Shown here: positions 60,683 to 64,000 of the stretch, one piece after another | How positions within the stretch are numbered: position 1 is the stretch's first letter | How the letters are laid out: the number at the start of each line of letters is the position of its first letter | NCBI GenBank assembly: GCA_965216725.1 | Contig: CBDCGI010000007.1 | Span: forward strand, 310,001-374,000 | Direction: 5' to 3' | Source: JACZUI01 sp965216725 | Lineage (GTDB): Bacteria > Actinomycetota > Acidimicrobiia > Spongiisociales > ZC4RG35 | Length of the DNA: 64,000 nt | The notes under the pieces: generated by a model | What the model saw: only the letters and a program-made list of their open reading frames with translations | What the model was told of the DNA's origin: nothing | Database searches by the model: none | Position numbers and translations under genes: made by a program

Positions 60683-61246
60683 ATGGGACGCAGGTTGCTG
60701 CTCCTCATATCCGCTCTGACAGCGATTGCGTCGGCATGCGCCTCTGGTGCCACGCCCCAGGAATTGGCGGCATTGCGAGAGGTCGGAGGTATTGAACAAA
60801 TCGCCGCCGACTTCGAAGGTGCCGAGGGCTCCCCGAGGTTGATCCTTCTCCTCTCGCCTACCTGACCCGTCTGTACAGCTGGGGCCAGTTGGGTCCAAAC
60901 CAACATTCTCGATGCCTACCCAGAAGCGGACATCGACGTCACCGCTGTCTGGTTCAACATGCTGTTCAGTGACGCCAAGAGTCAGTGGGACCCGGATCTG
61001 CTCTCCGACGCCCGAGTTACCCACTATTGGGATCCGGACCTGTCCATCGGACGTTGGTTCGACGCCAACGAAGACCAGATTGGCTTCGAATTCAACAAGG
61101 GCCCAATCGTCTGGGACTCCTACTTCCTCTTCGGACCAGAAGCCATGTGGGCCAGCACCCCCTCACCACTCATCTCGTACGGCAACACGATCCTCGCTGA
61201 GAGAGAAGAGTTGCTCGAAGCCACCCAAGCCATACTCGATTCCTAG
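60683..61246 (+). CDS. Putative selenoprotein: thioredoxin-like U-x-x-C lipoprotein (in-frame TGA read as Sec)
   Basis: 187 residues if TGA 60863-60865 is read as selenocysteine (residue 61). The frame before it gives a signal (MGRRLLLLISALTAIASAC, lipid Cys19) and strand RLILLLSPT; directly after the TGA it continues as PVCTAGASWVQTNILDAYPE and runs to TAG 61244-61246. The result, SPT-Sec-PVC, is a thioredoxin-like redox centre of the type C-x-x-C with Sec first. The second half is Trp/Asp-rich (SDARVTHYWDPD). A hairpin follows the TGA. Selenocysteine tRNA is encoded 5.4 kb away. The alternative is a nonsense mutation of a Cys codon. Confidence 0.85.
60866..60896 (+). promoter_or_regulatory. 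Bacterial SECIS-like stem-loop
   Basis: CAGCTG-GGGC-CAGTTG (60876-60891; one G-U pair), with weaker outer pairing GACC/GGTC. The apical loop starts 16 bases after the TGA and begins with G, in the range accepted for bacterial SECIS elements. The loop is not the E. coli GGUCU sequence. Confidence 0.5.
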
Positions 61247-61276
61247 GAGGGATGTGGGAGTACGGTCCGACCACGG

Positions 61277-61825
61277 ATGAGCACCAAGGGATTCGTTGCA
61301 TTGCTCCGCGGCATCAACGTGGGCGGTCGCAATCTGATCTCGATGGCGGACCTGCGAAGAGCCTTCGAAGAGGAGGGCTACGGAGGCGTGAGGACCTTCA
61401 TCCAGTCGGGGAACGTTCTATTCGAGACCGACGCTCCACGGCCGTCATTGGAAGCCGAGCTCGAGGCGATGCTGGCACGGCGGCTTGGCATCCAACTGGT
61501 GGCCGTCGTTCGATCGGACCGTCAACTGCGCAATATCGTCAGAAAGGCGCCCAACGGGCTTGGGGAACAACCTGAGCTCTACCACTCTGACGTGATCTTC
61601 CTCAAGTCCCCACTCTCGGTTGGTAGGGCGATGGCTGTCATCGACCCGAGGGAAGGCGTGGATCAGGTCTGGCCCGGAAGCAGTGTCATCTACTTCACCC
61701 GTCTCAGCGAACGGCGATCCCAAAGCAGAATGAGCAGAATCGTCGGCACCCCGGAATATCGACTCATGACGATCCGCAACTGGTCCACCACCACCAAACT
61801 CTTGGATCTTCTCGATCACCCATAA
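61277..61825 (+). CDS. DUF1697 family protein
   Basis: 182 residues. The family signature FVALLRGINVGGRNLISMAD is at the N-terminus, followed by FIQSGNVLFET and the C-terminal VGTPEYRLMTIRNWSTTTKL. These proteins are widespread and uncharacterised. ATG 61277 is 30 bp after the selenoprotein stop, so the two may be co-transcribed. No catalytic motif can be named. Confidence 0.88.
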   Translation: MSTKGFVALLRGINVGGRNLISMADLRRAFEEEGYGGVRTFIQSGNVLFETDAPRPSLEAELEAMLARRLGIQLVAVVRSDRQLRNIVRKAPNGLGEQPELYHSDVIFLKSPLSVGRAMAVIDPREGVDQVWPGSSVIYFTRLSERRSQSRMSRIVGTPEYRLMTIRNWSTTTKLLDLLDHP

Positions 61826-61930
61826 CGGCTCGGCCAAGGGAGGGTACGAAGCCAACAGAGCCACCGTACTTGGGCTGCGAACTTTTGCTGACGGCATTGT
61901 GTGCTGTCGCAATGTGCAAGACTCGGCTGG

Positions 61931-63082
61931 ATGGCTCGTGTCCATGTCGTTGCCACGGCGGGGGCGGGTGGTGACCTCCAGCCACTGCTCGCGACGGTCG
62001 TGGCGTTGCGGGATCGAAACCACGACATATCGCTATTGGGAGACAGCTCGGTAGAACGGGCGGCTGCGAGCCTCGCCATGGAGGCGGAGGCCTTGCCTCC
62101 CGAATACGACCTCGGCCCGGCTCTCGTTGCCGCCGTGCGCGAAGCTGTGACCCGGACCGGCGGGGACGAGTCCAGGGCAGGTCCAATTGTCCAAGAGCGC
62201 ATGACATCTTGGGCAGAGTCAGCCGCCAATCCGATAGCCGCATCGATTCGCGAGAGAAGACCTGACGTGGTGTTGACGTCGCTGTTCGGTGTCGAGGCAA
62301 TGACCACCGTCGATCCGGCATGTCCTTGGGTCGTTGTCAACAGCACCTTCTACATCGGCCCTGACCCACCGCGACCCATGACGACAGACTTCAGCACCCG
62401 GGCGATCCCACTAATGGCCTGGTATGGGTCGCTCCTCGGCAACCCGGACCTAGTTCTGCATGCCACCGACCAAGTCTTCGACTTCGAATTCGAGCGGCTC
62501 CCACCTCGGCATCACTATGTGGGACCGCTTGGAGTTTGGGAACCGGCACTTCCCTCCCCCGATTATCTCGACGAGCCGGGCCCGCCCTGGGGGCTGATCA
62601 CGATCAGCTCCCAAACGCAAGACGACTTGCCGCTTTTGGAGGCAGCGCTGAACGCAGTGGCCGGTAAGGACCTTCGCATCGTCGCCACTGTCGGATCCGA
62701 CCGCGCACCAGAAGCGGATTCTGCTCCGCGCCGAAACCTGCATATCGAGAAGGCCATCTCCCACGCTGCCGTCCTCAAACGGGCTTCCATCCTCGTGAGC
62801 CACGCCGGGCACGGAGCGGTGATGAAGGCACTGCAACACGGCGTTCCGATGGTCTTGGTGCCGTGGGGGCGGGACCAGCCAGGCGTTGCTGCACGCGCCG
62901 AGGCCTTGGGCACGGCGACGGTGATTGATCGGGACAACGCAAGCGCCGAAACGATCTCGGCCGCGATCGACAACTGTCTAGCCGACGAGGGGATGGGTGC
63001 GGCATCGTTGCGTCAGCGCCGACGTCTGGCCGAGGTCGACGCACAAACCCTGGCAGCGGATCACGTCGAAGCACTGATGTAG
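61931..63082 (+). CDS. GT1/UGT-like glycosyltransferase
   Basis: 383 residues with the GT-B layout. N-terminal VVATAGAGGDLQPLLATVVA (acceptor domain) and the C-terminal donor-binding segment SHAGHGAVMKALQHGVPMV followed by VPWGRDQPGVAARAEALG. It resembles macrolide/MGT-type transferases that use UDP- or dTDP-sugars. No aglycone synthesis genes are close. ATG 61931 was chosen over an upstream in-frame start at 61901. Confidence 0.87.
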   Translation: MARVHVVATAGAGGDLQPLLATVVALRDRNHDISLLGDSSVERAAASLAMEAEALPPEYDLGPALVAAVREAVTRTGGDESRAGPIVQERMTSWAESAANPIAASIRERRPDVVLTSLFGVEAMTTVDPACPWVVVNSTFYIGPDPPRPMTTDFSTRAIPLMAWYGSLLGNPDLVLHATDQVFDFEFERLPPRHHYVGPLGVWEPALPSPDYLDEPGPPWGLITISSQTQDDLPLLEAALNAVAGKDLRIVATVGSDRAPEADSAPRRNLHIEKAISHAAVLKRASILVSHAGHGAVMKALQHGVPMVLVPWGRDQPGVAARAEALGTATVIDRDNASAETISAAIDNCLADEGMGAASLRQRRRLAEVDAQTLAADHVEALM

Positions 63083-63166
63083 TGATGCAATCACACTGGT
63101 CCTCCACGCGATCTCACTGGGGCACGGTGATAAAGAGCGAGGAGCGATGAGACTACGTTCTTGGTG

Positions 63167-63820
63167 ATGACTGAAGCGCACCAACCGATCCCGGAAACGG
63201 TGACCTCAGCCGACCTGGTGGACGCCATGGGCCGACTGCACCGCCACCGCTGTTACCTGCTCGACCTCGTCACGCCCAGCCCAGGAAGGAGACTGATGGG
63301 GTACGCGGTCACCATCTCCTATTTTCCGAGTTGTTCGGTCGCTCTGGACCCCGCCACCTATAACTTCGCCGACTTGTTTTACGAGGCAGTAAGCGAAGGT
63401 GCTGAGAGCAAGGTGCTGGTTTTGGCCAGCAACGGTCACCCTGATACCTCCCTTGGTGGTGGAACAAAACTGGCTCGGCTGGAGAAGATGTCGATGAGCG
63501 GCGTGCTCGCCGATGGTCGACTTCGCGATTTCGACGAGTTGGCCAGATACGACTTCGCTACATACTGCCGGGGTGAGGCGACTCGCTGGGGCGGCGACGT
63601 GGTTACGCCGTATCAGGCCAACGTGCCGGTGGTGGTGTCAAAGGTTGGAATCCATCCAGGTGATTTCATCTTTGCCGATTCGGGAGGTGCCGTGGTGATC
63701 CCTCCTGCCCAGGTTGAGGTTGCAGTCGAGGAGGCACTGAGAGTCAACCAAGAAGACGAAGATGCCATGCGAACGATCGCCGAGGAATCACCCGAAGGCG
63801 GACGCCGGGACCGGCGGTAG
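63167..63820 (+). CDS. RraA-like / HMG aldolase family protein
   Basis: 217 residues. The family core is visible: SADLVDAMGRLH at the start, GGGTKLARLEKMSMSGVLAD, then GRLRDFDEL with the conserved Arg-Asp, and HPGDFIFADSGGAVVIPP. Members are RNase E inhibitors, aldolases or oxaloacetate decarboxylases, and the visible motifs do not separate them. ATG 63167 is preferred to TTG 63161. The 180 bp to the window end show nothing clear. Confidence 0.85.
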   Translation: MTEAHQPIPETVTSADLVDAMGRLHRHRCYLLDLVTPSPGRRLMGYAVTISYFPSCSVALDPATYNFADLFYEAVSEGAESKVLVLASNGHPDTSLGGGTKLARLEKMSMSGVLADGRLRDFDELARYDFATYCRGEATRWGGDVVTPYQANVPVVVSKVGIHPGDFIFADSGGAVVIPPAQVEVAVEEALRVNQEDEDAMRTIAEESPEGGRRDRR

Positions 63821-64000
63821 GTCAACTCGACCTGGGCCTCACCAACGCCTTTACTCCCGCCCCGAGGTTGAGCTCTGACCTCGGCCCAGACGCGTGAGAG
63901 AGGATCCTCCGCTCGCATCGACGTGGGTGGCGACCGCTAGGGTCCCCCGTCTTGTCACGGATTCCACATGAACCACACGCTCTCGGATTGGGGCACGATG

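Overview
The window looks like the chromosome of a high-GC actinobacterium. The gene order matches blocks known from Mycobacterium: ftsH, hpt, tilS and a zinicin peptidase; and the Tad set with a DUF4244 pilin and a divergent HAD-IB phosphatase. A SigR/RsrA pair, a Ddn-like deazaflavin protein and PhoH2 agree. The class is probably Acidimicrobiia or a near relative, which is inference. Genes are tightly packed, with many ATGA overlaps, convergent genes that overlap, and several likely leaderless starts. No phage, transposon or CRISPR array was seen.

Layout. 1-5.65 kb: ftsH (cut by the left edge), hpt, tilS, zinicin, a small membrane protein, rsrA-like and sigR-like genes, all leftward. 5.78-10.2 kb: tRNA-Thr, holB, tmk, topA. 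10.2-16.4 kb: SDR, GNAT, a PGM1-type ATP-grasp ligase, phoH2, polX. 16.4-21 kb: Tad pilus/secretion cluster. 21-27.3 kb: ispD, gdpD, HU, an enoyl-CoA hydratase, DUF3237, a pair of palindromic repeats, a PRTase and a small-molecule kinase. 27.3-35.2 kb: MMPL exporter, HisC-like transaminase, a 2-oxoacid dehydrogenase E1 alpha-beta fusion, a frameshifted LOG gene, MutT1-like. 35.2-46.4 kb: heterodimeric ABC exporter (one half frameshifted), HerA-like ATPase, principal-type sigma factor, META, SixA, peroxiredoxin-like, YyaL. 46.4-51.2 kb: Rieske protein, soxR, ctaA, Ddn-like, CBS-like. 51.2-64 kb: an orphan leader-like minigene, lipoproteins, a salicylyl/aminobenzoyl-CoA monooxygenase-like enzyme, tRNA-Sec, an ECF sigma/anti-sigma/lipoprotein operon, a cupin, a selenoprotein, DUF1697, a glycosyltransferase and an RraA-like protein.

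Most notable points. (1) A tRNA-Sec gene (55197-55292) lies 5.4 kb from an open frame with an in-frame TGA (60683-61246) that would encode a thioredoxin-like U-x-x-C lipoprotein; a hairpin follows the TGA at a suitable distance. (2) The E1 alpha-beta fusion begins with a peptide almost identical to the ParA-interacting N-terminus of ParB. (3) SoxR and two promoters of the MerR type (TTGACT, 19-bp spacer, TAnnnT, related dyads), one before the Rieske operon and one before the ABC exporter, suggest a local redox-stress regulon. (4) A short leftward cassette at 51282-51518 has a hairpin around its Shine-Dalgarno site, a tiny W-x-W reading frame, a second hairpin and a strong terminator, but no downstream structural gene.
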